In this document: in pieces, positions 43,597 through 54,850 of the stretch
Layout of the letters: each line of letters opens with the position of its first letter
Numbering within the stretch: the stretch's first letter is position 1
Source of the DNA: Carposina sasakii
Lineage: Eukaryota > Arthropoda > Insecta > Lepidoptera > Carposinidae
Assembly (NCBI GenBank): GCA_014607495.2
Contig: CP053170.1
Span: 3,596,001-3,660,000 of the forward strand
Length of the DNA: 64,000 nucleotides
Direction of reading: 5' to 3'
The notes under the pieces: model-generated
What the model saw: the letters and a program-made list of their open reading frames with translations, nothing else
Databases searched by the model: none
What the model was told of the DNA's origin: nothing
Program-made: the position numbers and the translations under genes

Positions 43597-46500
43597 TTAC
43601 AGACACACATGACACACGTCATTCTTGTGCTCCCCGCAAATAGTTTTTTTACACTTCACACAGGTCATCTTGGACATTCTTTTTTTTTTGGTAGCACAAT
43701 AATCACAATATCGGCGTTTTTTGATTGCAGGTTCACCATCGTTAGTTACTTGGTCGTCTTCAGCCGGTTGAGTAATAATACTTTCAATTTTTCTCTTCAC
43801 GCGTCTTGGCAAAGTTGGAGCCTCTAATCTTTTATTCATCCAAGGTGCAGTCAACTCTTCACTTAGCTTCTTCATATATGATTTACGAGACAAAGGTTTC
43901 TCAAGCTTTTGTTGCTTATTATGACAATAAATCACATATGAGTTAACAAATGCCATGTTCAATATGCCATAAAACATTGTCATGGGCCATCTGTTAGTTT
44001 TTCTAGAACAGGACATTGCTGAACACATTTGATCGAATGTGTCAACGCCACCTTTAGTTTGGTTATAAAACATTATTGTTTCAGGCTTACCAGTTGTTGC
44101 ATTGAGCACACCTTCCTCGTCACAAGATGATAAAAGATATACCATCTTAGATGGTTTTGGCTTGTAAGAAACCAAGGTCAAAAAGCCATCGTAACCAAAC
44201 ATAGAAGTTCCCACAGGTCGAACACGGGTATTTTTCATTTCCTCTGGTATTTCACGCTTGTTTGATCTGATAGTTCCTACTAGTGTCAGCTTATATGGTT
44301 CAAGAAGCAAGGATTTAGCAAGAGGGACAGAGGTAAACCAGTTATCACAGGTAACATTGCGGTTGGTGCCGTGGATGGGCTTCGATAACTCTTTCACGTA
44401 ATATTCTCCCTGTGGTACTCCATTAGTTTTTGTAGCCTTACCTATATATGGCATAGCATTCAACATATATTTGGTTCCACTGTCACAAAGCATAGGGATC
44501 TTTATGCCATATTTATTAGGCTTGTTTGGTATATACATACGAAATGGGCATCTTCCGCGAAATCCAAGCAATTGTTCATCTATAGTAACATTACTTCCGG
44601 GTGTGTAGTTTAGCTGACATTGTTTTATGAAAAGTTCCCAAACTTTTCTCACTGGTACAAAAGGATCTTCTTCACGAACAGCAGGTCGCAGAGTTTTATC
44701 ATCCATCCTTAGGCAAGAGGATAAAAAATTAAATCGATCTCTACTCATAACAGCTACGTATCTGGTTCCAGAAAATGAACTATCAAATAATTCATCGGTA
44801 GACAAATGATTGTCTTTCATAGCTGCACTAAGAGTCAGTATCCCAATAAAAGCTCGTACTTCTGTTGTTGTAGTATCTCTAAAAGTGGCTTTCGTGCTAT
44901 CTTGGCCTCCGCGTTTCCTAATCATTTCTACATTTGTCCACTTGACAATCTCCTCAATTATTTCTTCGGTGACGAATAGATCAAAACATAAAACAGAATC
45001 TGTTATGTTTCGGCACATACGTGTTGGACCTCTGCTGGTTCGTATAATATTTATAGCAGAAGTTCGTGAATGCGTTTGACCCTTAACAGTAGACCACCGA
45101 TGTTTATTCTTGCCTTTCATCACAGCCTGAGCCGGAACTATAATACGTCGGTCACGTTCGATATCCGCCCGATCACCAGAATTTGAAGGACCAGGTTGTG
45201 TCGAATCCTCTTCATCATCCGAAGAACTTTGCACATTTTCAGGCACTGTATCTATAAATTCTTCTTCAAACTCACTTTGGACTTCGTCTTCACTTAGATG
45301 GTCTTCTAACTCACTATCAGTTTGATAACCTTCACCAGTATCAGAATCATCTTGTGTACTATCGACCAAGGCGAAGGTGACACGGTTTCAAAACTATTTC
45401 GCTTGCAAGTTAGGATAGAAAGTTGACCCGCCCATCTTTTTGTTCACCAATGGCGTTAGCAGCCCTTATGTTGGTAATTAAAAAGGAAACAAAAAAAGGA
45501 CCATTTGTCTTTTATGTTTTGGCTATTTTGACGGACGTCTTCACGATACCATACGTTCCCTGACCCTCAGTTGCAGTTTGCTTCTTGCCTAAGCACTCTC
45601 TCTGGACGCTTTAGTTAGACACCATTGTTCTTATTCTACGTTGTTGTAGTGAAACATATTCAATCACTTTAGTCATCATGAGCTCTAACGTGAATTGCCT
45701 CTCTAACGTGATGCCATCCAAAAAGTATTTTTTATTTATTTATAAAATGTCACAAATTTGTAAGGCTATTGATTCAAATTATCTCATTCAATTGTAATTC
45801 ACGCCTCTTAGCCACACTTGTAACAACTTCAAGTATTCTAACCAGCCCCGCAATTCCCCTAAAGTTTCGAGCAAGGAAACGGAACAGTTGTAGAAGCCCG
45901 CGAAGTAATAATTACATTACGGTGACGTAATTAGACAATTTCAGCACGAAGCAGATAGGTATTTGTTTCTATTCCGTCACAATCACGAACACTGTGTACT
46001 AAATTTCCTATTATATCTTTCGTGCTGAAATGTGTCTAATTACGTCACCGTAATGTAATTATTACTTCGCGGGCTTCCACAACTGTTACGTTTCATAAAA
46101 AGGGCATATTATGCCCTTTTATTCAAACGGCAAAAAAATATTGCATATCATCATGTTTCGTTAACAGGGTCGAAGCTATGGTTTCCTAGGATAGCGGTAG
46201 CGTCATAGTGCCAATGCAAGAACATTTCATAGGACGGCATCGCAAAGACGGCGGTCTTTTTGAGTGCGTACGGCCGCTATATAATGGCACGGCTATCCGT
46301 GGAAACAATAGCTTTAGTGGGGCTTAAACCTAAGAGGAAGGATAATATGCAGAACACATTAGTTGCAACCGAATAAAAAGAAAGCCGGCGAAAATTGTGA
46401 TATAAAGTTTAGATTGTGAAAACTAGGGAAAGGAAACTTTGTTTTATATATTAGGTTGCGACATCTGTGTAAAAATTTTTAGGATTCAAATAAAAGTAGA

Positions 46501-46752
46501 TATTTATTATAATACATCTATATATATTTGTTAAAGATAGACTAACACTAAACTAAACTACACTATAACTTAAACTACTTATCAAATAAAAATATTAATA
46601 ATATGTCCTCCCTCGCCACCACATTTATACATATTTTCTCCCCCACTTTCTCTTGGGTGGACTTCTGGAGTGGGTGGTGGGGCTGGAGGGATAGAGCTCC
46701 AGGAGCTCCACGGGCTTTCCTTATCGGATGACGGCGGGGTTGACGGCGGGGT

Positions 46753-46800
<48 letters not shown>

Positions 46801-48382
46801 GTCTTCACTGTCGGTCTCGTCTGTGACCCGCCGCCGCCACCCACAAATTATTATTTTTTTGAACCTGTAAAATTAGAAAATTATGTTACAGCTTATCACA
46901 ATTTTTTTTATTGTTGTTTTTCATTTAAAATACACTGTATTTTTTACATAAATAATTACTTAATACTCACCACGACATCTTAACTCCTTGTGACTGACTG
47001 ATACCATTTCATGTGAAGGAAACCATTCACAAATCCAAGGGTCATATGTTTACAGATTATTGTTTCACTCTATGCGATATTTGATATTTTGTTTCTACAA
47101 GGGCAATACACACTAGGACAACGTAGTTAATCAGTACAAAAGTGCAGATTAGGATCGACACAATTTTAATTTTAAAAAACTATATAAATGATGCTGGACA
47201 TCACAGCAACTGAGAGGCGCCATGAGAGGCGCAATCATGTGGTGGAATGTTTTGCTGAAATTAGTGGAAGTCAACAGCACAGTTACCAGATGTGATAACC
47301 AGATCACTGAAAATATTAGATGTAGCGATGGTGACACTACTATTGGTTATCATAGCTCAGGTGTATATAGCACCTTATATCGTCAAAGGCGTTTTAAGAT
47401 GCCGTCTGTCAAACAAATCTCATAATTTATGAGTGCTTGCTTTGTTTATCTTAGTGAAATCTAATCTAGTTATATTAAACAATCATTATTAAGATGTAAG
47501 CTTTTGCCGCGGTAAGTTATTACTAAGAACTCCATTGTGGCCCTTTGTTTGTTAAAAAGTTTAGTTAGTTGGTTTCGTGTGGTAGAGAGTGTAGTTGTAA
47601 TTAGGTAAAATGAATTTCTATGACAATGACAGAATTTTGAATATATTGGACTTTGTAAATTTATTAAATCAAGGACTCGAATGGCCATGGGATGAGACCC
47701 ATTTTATAAAACGTGAAAGCTGTTTTCATTGCGGACAAAGTAGTGAATTATCACTGCCTAGTCATTTTATTGTAGACCTCAGTTTTAACCAGAATATTCT
47801 TATATTAATTGAACAATATTCTATGTGGTGTAGTGTATGTGGCACGTGCTTTTACGACCACTACACACCAGATGAGTGCGACGTTTGTGCGGGAATGGAA
47901 TAAAAGGTAAATTTTATTGTCTTCACTAACCATATTTTAATGTGACTTTAATATGCCATACTTAGTTTGAAATTTAAAAGAAGGGAACCAAAACAAATCT
48001 TGGTATATTTTACTGTCGACTATTATAACAAAATAAAAGTAAAAGTAAACGCCTTTGTATGCATTCCTTTTGTAAATTTCTTTCTATTGATTGTTATGTT
48101 TTGTGTACAATAAAGAATAAAATAAAATTAAAAGGTTAACATTTTTGTCTTACAACATTTGGTATTTCACATCTGGCCTCTGGTCAATCGTTTCAACATT
48201 GTTAAGGGTTTGAAAAAAGTTTTTTGTAGTGTTGTCTGAAGATTCTATTGGCCCATTCTATTTCCGATAGGTTTGCCTATTGCATACGAATTTAAACCTT
48301 AACGATTGTCAGCTCCGCCTTGGCTGATAGTACATAATAATGCTATTAATTCGTCTTCGTTTAATCGTTTTCTAAAAGCCAT
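43597..48382 (-). CDS. piggyBac transposase, canonical type, split after codon 17
   Basis: The start lies at 48330-48382 (MAFRKRLNEDELIALL) and the rest at 43597-45355. Joined across the inserted element and one copy of its GTAC duplication, the frame is exactly 604 codons with no stop, against 594 residues for the known moth enzyme. The core is strongly alike: MCRNI, FRGRCPFRMYIPNKP, MLCDSGTKYM (first Asp), VTCDNWFTS (second), KGGVDTFDQMCS (third), and a C-terminal Cys-rich finger (YCDYCATKKKR, CVKCKKTICGEH) needed for end binding. The long right-hand frame alone has no ATG in its first 80 codons. The insertion is not spliced in any visible way, so this copy is probably silent. Confidence 0.88.
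45872..46093. repeat. Foldback repeat, ~80-bp arms
   Basis: Arms share GAAGCCCGCGAAGTAATAAT and GTAATGTAATTATTACTTCG in inverted form around a ~55-bp loop. A copy with the loop deleted is at 48820-48900, and the right half alone occurs at 59068-59210. Confidence 0.8.
46173..46314. repeat. MITE-like block, ~142 bp
   Basis: Imperfect inverted ends (AAGCTATGGTTTCCTAGGAT and AAGCTATTGTTTCCACGGAT) enclose a GC-richer core. It recurs at about 49129-49270 and 59458-59598, always just before the ~1-kb unit. Confidence 0.7.
46575..47060 (-). pseudogene. Two exon-like blocks: acidic/Ser-repeat protein end
   Basis: On the minus strand an open block (about 46980-47058, DPWICEWFPSHEMVSVSH) ends in a consensus donor (CGTG|GTGAGT). 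A TTTTACAG acceptor follows near 46868, then an open block with an acidic stretch (DETDSEDP), a run of 15 Ser codons from a (GAC)15 tract, SPWSSWSSIPPAPP, and a Gly/Cys end (KCGGEGGHI) before a stop and AATAAA signal. The splice phase between the blocks does not lead directly into this frame. I do not recognise the protein. This unit is the one amplified at 49264-51235 and 59601-62883. Confidence 0.4.
47610..47903 (+). CDS. 97-aa cysteine-rich ORF of unknown function
   Basis: The ORF begins MNFYDNDRILNILDFVNLL. It has a CxxC (CFHCGQ) at about 38-41 and a cluster near the C-terminus (CSVCGTCFYDH, CDVCAG), six to seven cysteines in zinc-ribbon-like spacing. An AATAAA signal follows at about 48111. 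It lies within 430 bp of the right end of the GTAC-flanked element and is its only clean plus-strand ORF. It could be a small DNA-binding accessory protein, but no family was recognised and expression is unknown. Confidence 0.45.
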   Translation: MNFYDNDRILNILDFVNLLNQGLEWPWDETHFIKRESCFHCGQSSELSLPSHFIVDLSFNQNILILIEQYSMWCSVCGTCFYDHYTPDECDVCAGME

Positions 48383-48695
48383 AGTAATTGCAGTCTATAT
48401 GTGTCCTGGCAACAAAAAAAAAAACGTTTCAAACACAATAAAAACAAAAAACCATAAGTATTTAAATGTACCGAAAGTTACACAAATCATAACCATACGC
48501 CTCTCGAGCGCACGGACCTGTTATAACTTGAAAATTATTGTACTTACCGCCAACACGCGGTCGCCGTTCGAGAGTCCTAATGGACGACTGAGTTGGCTGA
48601 AAATAACAAACGCGTACGCGCAACGGATAAAATGAGACAGCAATAAAATGTTTTCGCTGGCGCCTCTGCGACGTAGGTTATGAGACTAGGGTTAA

Positions 48696-48790
48696 ATGAC
48701 TTCAGCAATATTGCCGTATTTAAAGTCATTTGACCAGTAATCGGTATATGCCGGCATGTCAACAACACCCATTAAAATATTTATAGCTAT
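48696..48790 (-). pseudogene. piggyBac fragment continuing the gene at 42605-43220
   Basis: It reads NILMGVVDMPAYTDYWSNDF, a typical piggyBac stretch before the first catalytic Asp, and ends at the TTAA used by the moth-type piggyBac. Confidence 0.7.
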
Positions 48791-48792
48791 AA

Positions 48793-51235
48793 AATAATGC
48801 CCTGCAAATCCCCTAAAGTTTCGAGCCAGTACGAAACGGAACAGTTGTAGAAGCCCGCGAAGTAATAATTACATTACTGTGATGTAATTATGCCCTTTTA
48901 TTCAAACGGCAAGAAAATATTGCATATCATCGTGTTTCGTTAACGGCTCGTTACTGGTTGCATTTTGGCTTAAAAATTTTGCGGAATAATCTCTCTTGCA
49001 TAACAGTCAAAATAGCCATATTTTGACGACCGATTACCATTTAGTAGTACTGGGTTTAAATCCCGGTAGATGCTAACCCACGATACAAGGCTTTCTTTTA
49101 TAAATAAATGAAAATAGCAGGGTCGAAGCTATGGTTTCCTAGGATAGCGGTAGCGTCATAGTGCCCATGCAAGAACATTTCATAGGACGGCATCGCAAAG
49201 ACGGCGGTCGTTTTGAGTGCGTACGGCCGCTATATGATGGCACGGCTATCCGTGGAAACAATAGCTTAGTGGGCCTTAACCTAAGAGGAATGATTATATG
49301 CAGAACGCATTAGTTGCAACCGAATAAAAACAAAGCCGGCGAAAATTGTGAAATAAAGTTTAGATAGTGTAAACTAGGGAAAGGAAACATTGTTTTACCT
49401 ATATATTAGGTTGCGGCATCTATGTAAATATCTTTAGGATTCTAGTAAAAGTAAATATTTATTATAATAAAAATAAAATACTATATATAGGTATATTTGT
49501 TAAAGAACACTAAACTACACTATGACTAAAACTACTTATCAAATAAAAAAAAATTACTTTTATTTTATTTTTATTTAGAACACCAAACAACACAACAAAA
49601 TAACTATGCTAGTTATAAATTAACCTTAACATAAGCCAAGAAGCAGGTGTCCCTAACGTAACATAACATTTTATCACTGAGCGGACAATTCTTTTAGTAG
49701 GTACATATAGTTTTTGTTTTATAAGCTATGATACAAAAAATAAGTTATGAAAATGTAAATGTTACTTATCCCTTGACACGTAGATACAAGTTAGGGCAGT
49801 ACATTATTAAAATTAACAATGGAAGGCAGGAGATGCTAAATGATAATTAAGTTACAAATAATAAGTTATGAAAATATTACTAATCTCTTGACACGCGGAT
49901 ATAAGTCAGAATAGTGCATTATTAAAACTCACAATGGAAAGCGAGAGATGCATGCAAAATATAAAGAGTAATCAGGTAAAATCAAATGAACCTGCAGCAT
50001 ACTAAATAATATATGAGTGATGAGTATTTACTCTTAACAGCTTTCATACCAGATATATAGTATGTGTCATGTGTGCGCTTAGGAGATACTCAAGACATCA
50101 AGATAATGATATATGGGTATAAGTGGGTATAAGATAAAAACATTATATTACGCGTGAGCGAACAAAGTTGGTAATTTCGCAGTTTTTTGTCGTATATATT
50201 GATACATATACTTATGTATACATATATATATATATATAAATATAGTGACGTATTTATTCTGTTATTTTTAATCAGGATTTTTTTACATAAGTATGGAAAT
50301 TATTTTATTTTTGAATGTCGTTTTAGAGCAAAATATAGGATCAATGTGTCCTCCCTCGCAGACACCACATTTACATATCTTTTCTCCCCCACTTTCTCTC
50401 TCCACTTCTGGTCTGGTGGGGCTGGAGGGATGGAGCTCCAGGAGCTCCATGGGCTTTCATCATCGGATGCCCGCGGGGTTGTTGACGACGACGACGACGA
50501 CGGGTCTTCACTCTCGGTCTCGTCCGCTGTTGCCCGCCGCCGCCACCCACAGTTTTTTTTTTGAACCTGTAAAATTAGAAAATTATGTTACAATTTTTTT
50601 ATTGTTGTTTTTCATTTAAAATACACTGTATTTTTTACATAAAAAATTACTTAATACTCACCACGACATCTTAACTCCCTTGTTCTCGACTTTGTGTTAA
50701 GGACATTGTGACTGACTGATTCCATTTCATGTGAAGGAAACCCTTCACAAATCCAAGGGTCATATGTTTACAGATTATTGTTTCACTCTATGAGATATTT
50801 GATATTTGTTTCTACAAGGGTCAATACACACTAGGACAACCTAGTTAATCAGTACAGCAGTGCAGATTAGGATCGACACATTTTAATTTTAAAAAAACTA
50901 TATAAATGATGCTGGACATCACAGCAACTGAGAGGTGCAATCTTGTGGTGGATTGTTTTGCTGAAATTAGTGGAAGTCAACAGCAGAGTTACCAGATGTG
51001 ATAACCAGATCTCTGAAAATATTAGATGTGGCGATGGTGATACTACTATTGGTTATCATAGCTCAGCACCTTATAGCACCTTATAGTGGGCCTCCTAAGA
51101 GGAAGGATTATATACAGAACGCATTAGTTGCAACCGAATAAAAAGAAAGCCGGCGAAAACTGTGAGATAAAGTTTAGATAGTGTAAACTAGGGAAAGGAA
51201 AAATTGTTTTACATATATATTAGGTTGCGACATTC
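48793..51235. repeat. Second block of the foldback/MITE/1-kb unit, with insertion
   Basis: The order matches 45852-47382: deleted foldback, a tRNA-like SINE scrap (about 49043-49110), the MITE-like block, then the 1-kb unit interrupted at about 49545-50335 by unrelated AT-rich sequence. The exon-like part carries (GAC)6. A second partial unit starts at about 51084 and stops at 51235 against a pogo gene. Confidence 0.7.
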
Positions 51236-52683
51236 TTCGTCAGAGGACTACTTTTCGTCGCTTTTTGTTTTTATTTCCTTCAGCTGGTTTTGTTTTTTTT
51301 ACATTTTCGCTTATCTTTTTTGCTGTTCTTTTATTCTTCTCTGTTTGCTTCTTTACAGCTTCTGTTATTTTTTTTTGTGTGGTGCGGCGGTGACTATCAT
51401 CGCTTTACCTCTTCTTGTTGAAGGTGTAGGTGCTTCAATAACGGGAACAGGATGCAAATCTGCTGGAAATATAAATGGAGATGAAGGAGTTATAACCGGT
51501 TGTGATGATGGAGTTGTTGGTCTTTCCATTAAAGAAGGTGACGGAACAGCATTTGCCAACGGTGTTGTGTTGTTTGTATCTGTCGAAGAAGGAGCATGCG
51601 GAGTGTCGTCAAAAATGTTTTCATTAAGTGGAAATATTCCCGTTTTTCGAAATCCGTTGATTGCTGTATCAATTTTACAAGCTTTTGAATAAGCTTTTCC
51701 AAATATTTGTCCAATTTGGTAGTGCGTAACAACTCGCCCTGGGTGATTATTCAGCCAATTCTTTATTTCTTGGGCATAGTATGTCTTCAACGGAAACATA
51801 AATGAGACATCTAATGGCTGCATATGATCAGTAGAATGCGGGGAGAGGCAGATTATTGATATTCCATTGTCACGTGTGAGGTCTATCACATCCAAATTCC
51901 TTGTATGGCTGTAATGCCCATCTAACACCAATAGAATAGGATCTTCTTTCGATGGTTTTACGATAGAAACAAAATGTCTCAGCCATTTTGTAAACAGTTC
52001 AGGCTGGATCCAACCAGATGGATGGCATCCAGCAACAGTACCTGGAGGAGCTCCATCAAGTAAGTTCAGCTTTCATTTTCTTTCTTGGAAACACCATCAA
52101 TGGAGGTATAAACTGTCCAGTAGCCGACATACAAGTAACAACAGTTACTAATGCACCTCTTTCAGCAGATGACAATTTGTGAACTTCTTTTTTGCCCTTA
52201 ACTGTTACAATTTTTCTCACTTTATGTTGAACAGTGCTAATCCCTGTTTCATCAACATTAAAAACTTTATTAGGGTTGAAGTTAATCTTTTGCATCTCAG
52301 GTTTTAATAAGGAAAAGAAAGTCTTAACATTTTCTGTAGTAAAACCTTGAACACGAGCTCGTTTTTCTGTAGTAAAACCTTGAACACGAGCTCGTGATAA
52401 GGACTCTGGTTGACGGAATGATAACTCAGGGTGACGAGCCATAAACAATTTCATCCATTTTTTGCCCGCCTTCTTCTTGCCCAGTGAGAATGGATGTAGG
52501 ATATTGTTTCTTATCGCCAATTGAACGCGAATAATAATTTTTCTCCATTTGCAAGCAATACTTTACCAGCTCCTCTTCCAATTCTGTCGGCAAAACTGGT
52601 TTTCTTCCCATTTTTCCAGGCACCAAAGTCTCCACAGATTTTTCAGAATTTTTAACGTAATCTTTCAAAGTAGCTTCAAATAA

Positions 52684-54756
52684 CACTGGTTAACAAAATT
52701 CAAACTTTTTCGTGCCACACGGACTTTTTTGATATTTTTTACTTTAATTGGTGATTGTAAGAAAAAATAAACAGTTAAAAAAAATTGCTAGCCGACGATT
52801 TTATTCTATTGAGTAATTTAAAATATTAAGAAAAAATACAGATCTCGTAAATCAAACGTTTATTTTTTTATAAATTACTTAATAATTTAAGATTTTCTTG
52901 AATGTTTAGCTTCTCGTTGGTCCCTTTTAATTGTCCAGCAGTAATCCGCTAACATATTTGGGCTCCATTTGCCCTGGTACCGCTTTTCCATACTAGAAAT
53001 GTCCTGGTGGAACCACTCGCCGTGCTCGTCACTGACAGTCCCTAAATTGTCAGGAAAAAAATCCAGGTGCGAGTCTAAAAAATGGATCTTGAGTGACATG
53101 TTGCAACCCAATACTTGATATGACAATAAGAGCTCGCTAACCAACTCTCTGTAGCTGTCACTCTTGTGGTTGCCCAAAAAATTTGCAACAACATTTTTAA
53201 ATGCGTTCCATGCACAACCGCTTAATTTTTCTTCAAATGTTGAATCTTTTATTAACTCCCTGATTTGAGGGCCAACAAAAATACCCTCTTTTATTTTTGC
53301 ATCACTTATTTTAGGGAATTTTTCTTTTAGGTACAAAAATCCACTCCCATAGCGATCCATTCCCTTCACAAAATTTTTTATTAATCCTAATTTGATATGC
53401 AATGGTGGTAAAAGCACATTATTTGGCTCTACAAGGGGTAAATACTTTACATTTTTTTGGCCAGGAACTAACGATGCACGCGTAGGCCATGTTTTTTTTA
53501 TATAGTGATTAGTTCTGTCTCGGCTATCCCATTCACATAAAAAGCAGCAAAACTTTGTATAACCCAGCTGAAGTCCAAGTAATAGTGCAATAACTTTAAG
53601 ATCACCGCAGATTTTGAAGGAATAAATAAAATATAAAATAATAAATTTCATATTTTCATAGGTTTCTTTCATATTTGAAGCATGGGCCACAGGTACAGAC
53701 GGAAGCATATTTCCATTATGCAATAAAACTGCTTTTAGACTTGCCTTCGAAGAATCAATGAATAAACGCCACTGAGAGAGTTCAAAATCTATGTCCAACA
53801 TTTTCATAATCTCATTTATGTTATTGCAAAACACCAAATCTCCATCCTGAGAAAAATACGTTCTGAAGTGTTGATCACGGTTTCGAAAATAGCTAACTTT
53901 TGTATTATGATGTAGCAAATTCCATTCTTTTAGACGAGATCCTAATAGTTCCGACTGCTTTTTTGACAAAAAATCCCTAACCAAATCATTTAGGTCTCCT
54001 TGAGTTATCAAATGTGGCTCCTTTTCAATTCCTCCAAACTCAAAGTCATCTTCCTCGTCAACACATAGACTTGAAGTAGACGGTTGTGAATGGTCGTTCT
54101 CAACAGACGTTGTTGCAACTGGTATTAGTTCTGGCATTTTTTTACAATGAGAGACTGGTCTTATAGCAGAAGATACGTTAGGGTAGATAACTGTGTTTTT
54201 TTTCTTGTAATTTATACCTTTTATGTCAGTGAGGCAAAAATAGCAATCCGAAACGTGATCTCGCGGTTCAGTCCATATCATGGGTACAGCAAACGGCATA
54301 GCTCGTGCACCTTTCTTCCAGTCGGTTAAATTTTTCACACACGTTATGCAACAGACATGAGGGGCCCAGAATTTGTCTTGATGGGCGACAGAAAAACCAA
54401 AACATTGGTGATAACACTCCAGCACAAGATTCGTAAAATTTCGTCGTTGTTTTTTGAATGTAAGTTCTCCGCAGACATAACAAAAAGAGTTAGGGTCATT
54501 ATTACACTTCCTCGACATGTTCACAGGATTAATAAATCACAAAAAATATTCAAATTCAACTGCAAATACTTTTATGACGATTTACTTGTGAGCGTTTCTG
54601 TTAATATACCGCCGTAGTACTAGTTATGAGTATTACCGTATCACAACAAATATGAGGCTAACTGACAGATGACAACTGTCATTTAATGATGAGGGTAGAT
54701 TGATAAAACAAAATTAGCTATCAAAGTTCGTGTGGCAAAATCAGTGTTGACCAGTG
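52684..54756 (-). mobile_element. Compact DNA transposon with CAC termini (copy 2), 2,073 bp
   Basis: Ends CACTGGTTAACA and CACTGGTCAACA, flanked by TAA/TTA duplications (52681-52683, 54757-54759). Because it lies in a coding frame, the restored pogo frame proves the 3-bp duplication. Length and layout match copy 1 (17796-19876). Confidence 0.85.
52887..54524 (-). CDS. Putative transposase of the CAC-terminus family (545 aa), intact
   Basis: It is a paralogue of the 562-aa protein at 17977-19665 with the same order: N-terminal Cys pairs (CYVCGELTF, CCITCVKNL, CYFCLTDI), a Ser/Asp-rich linker, WRLFIDSS, GYTKFCCFLCEWDSR, LPPLHIKLGLIKNFVK, GEWFHQDISSME and DYCW. The two proteins are clearly alike but well diverged, so they are separate families of one type. 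The frame is complete. Function is inferred from its place as sole ORF between inverted repeats with a target duplication. Confidence 0.65.
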   Translation of the reverse strand: MNMSRKCNNDPNSFCYVCGELTFKKQRRNFTNLVLECYHQCFGFSVAHQDKFWAPHVCCITCVKNLTDWKKGARAMPFAVPMIWTEPRDHVSDCYFCLTDIKGINYKKKNTVIYPNVSSAIRPVSHCKKMPELIPVATTSVENDHSQPSTSSLCVDEEDDFEFGGIEKEPHLITQGDLNDLVRDFLSKKQSELLGSRLKEWNLLHHNTKVSYFRNRDQHFRTYFSQDGDLVFCNNINEIMKMLDIDFELSQWRLFIDSSKASLKAVLLHNGNMLPSVPVAHASNMKETYENMKFIILYFIYSFKICGDLKVIALLLGLQLGYTKFCCFLCEWDSRDRTNHYIKKTWPTRASLVPGQKNVKYLPLVEPNNVLLPPLHIKLGLIKNFVKGMDRYGSGFLYLKEKFPKISDAKIKEGIFVGPQIRELIKDSTFEEKLSGCAWNAFKNVVANFLGNHKSDSYRELVSELLLSYQVLGCNMSLKIHFLDSHLDFFPDNLGTVSDEHGEWFHQDISSMEKRYQGKWSPNMLADYCWTIKRDQREAKHSRKS

Positions 54757-54850
54757 TAATTTTGCTGCCTTTTTATAACCCATTTCATTCGCTCGTACAG
54801 CTTCAACAGCTTTTGTCATGGCTCCAGCATCCCAGTTTTCTTTTTGGCAT

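Larger units (their letters stand above)
45360..48329. mobile_element. Unclassified 2,970-bp DNA element with GTAC duplication
   Basis: Inverted ends TATCGACCAAGGCGAAGGTG and TATCAGCCAAGGCGGAGCTG (16 of 20 match) are flanked by GTAC on both sides (45356-45359, 48330-48333); removing it restores the piggyBac frame. Inside are a foldback (45872-46093), a MITE-like block (46173-46314), a ~1-kb unit with exon-like content (46316-47382) and a plus-strand 97-residue ORF (47610-47903). No known transposase is visible. A 4-bp duplication fits several superfamilies; none could be assigned. Confidence 0.7.
43225..48691 (-). mobile_element. Moth-type piggyBac transposon carrying a foreign insertion
   Basis: Ends CCCTAGTCTCAGAACC and CCCTAGTCTCATAACC lie next to TTAA on both sides (43221-43224, 48692-48695). 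Without the insertion at 45360-48329 the element is about 2.5 kb, the size of the canonical moth piggyBac. It sits inside an older piggyBac gene. Confidence 0.9.
51236..54850 (-). pseudogene. Pogo/jerky-like transposase interrupted by another transposon
   Basis: The N-terminal helix-turn-helix part is at 54757-54850 (ENWDAGAMTKAVEAVRANEM) and the rest at 51236-52683: DYVKNSEKSVETLVPGKMGR, the catalytic FNVDETGISTV (D), LVLDGHYSHTRNLDVID (D) and DHMQPLDVSFMFPLK (D), then a Lys-rich tail. Breaks are a 1-nt shift near 52056, a shift with deletion near 52515, one near the start codon, and a 33-bp tandem duplication (52331-52396) that adds RARVQGFTTEK once more. The CAC-terminus element 52684-54756 sits in it; taking that out rejoins KKAAKL to FEATLKDYVK in frame. 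Confidence 0.85.

Noticed and set aside
43597..45369. piggyBac transposase starting at the left edge of the inserted element
   Set aside because: No ATG exists there; the true start lies at 48382 on the other side of the GTAC-flanked insertion.
46575..46844. Arginine-rich protein read from the trinucleotide tract
   Set aside because: The poly-Arg frame is one of three readings of the (GAC)n tract; the Ser frame fits the acidic and Cys blocks better.
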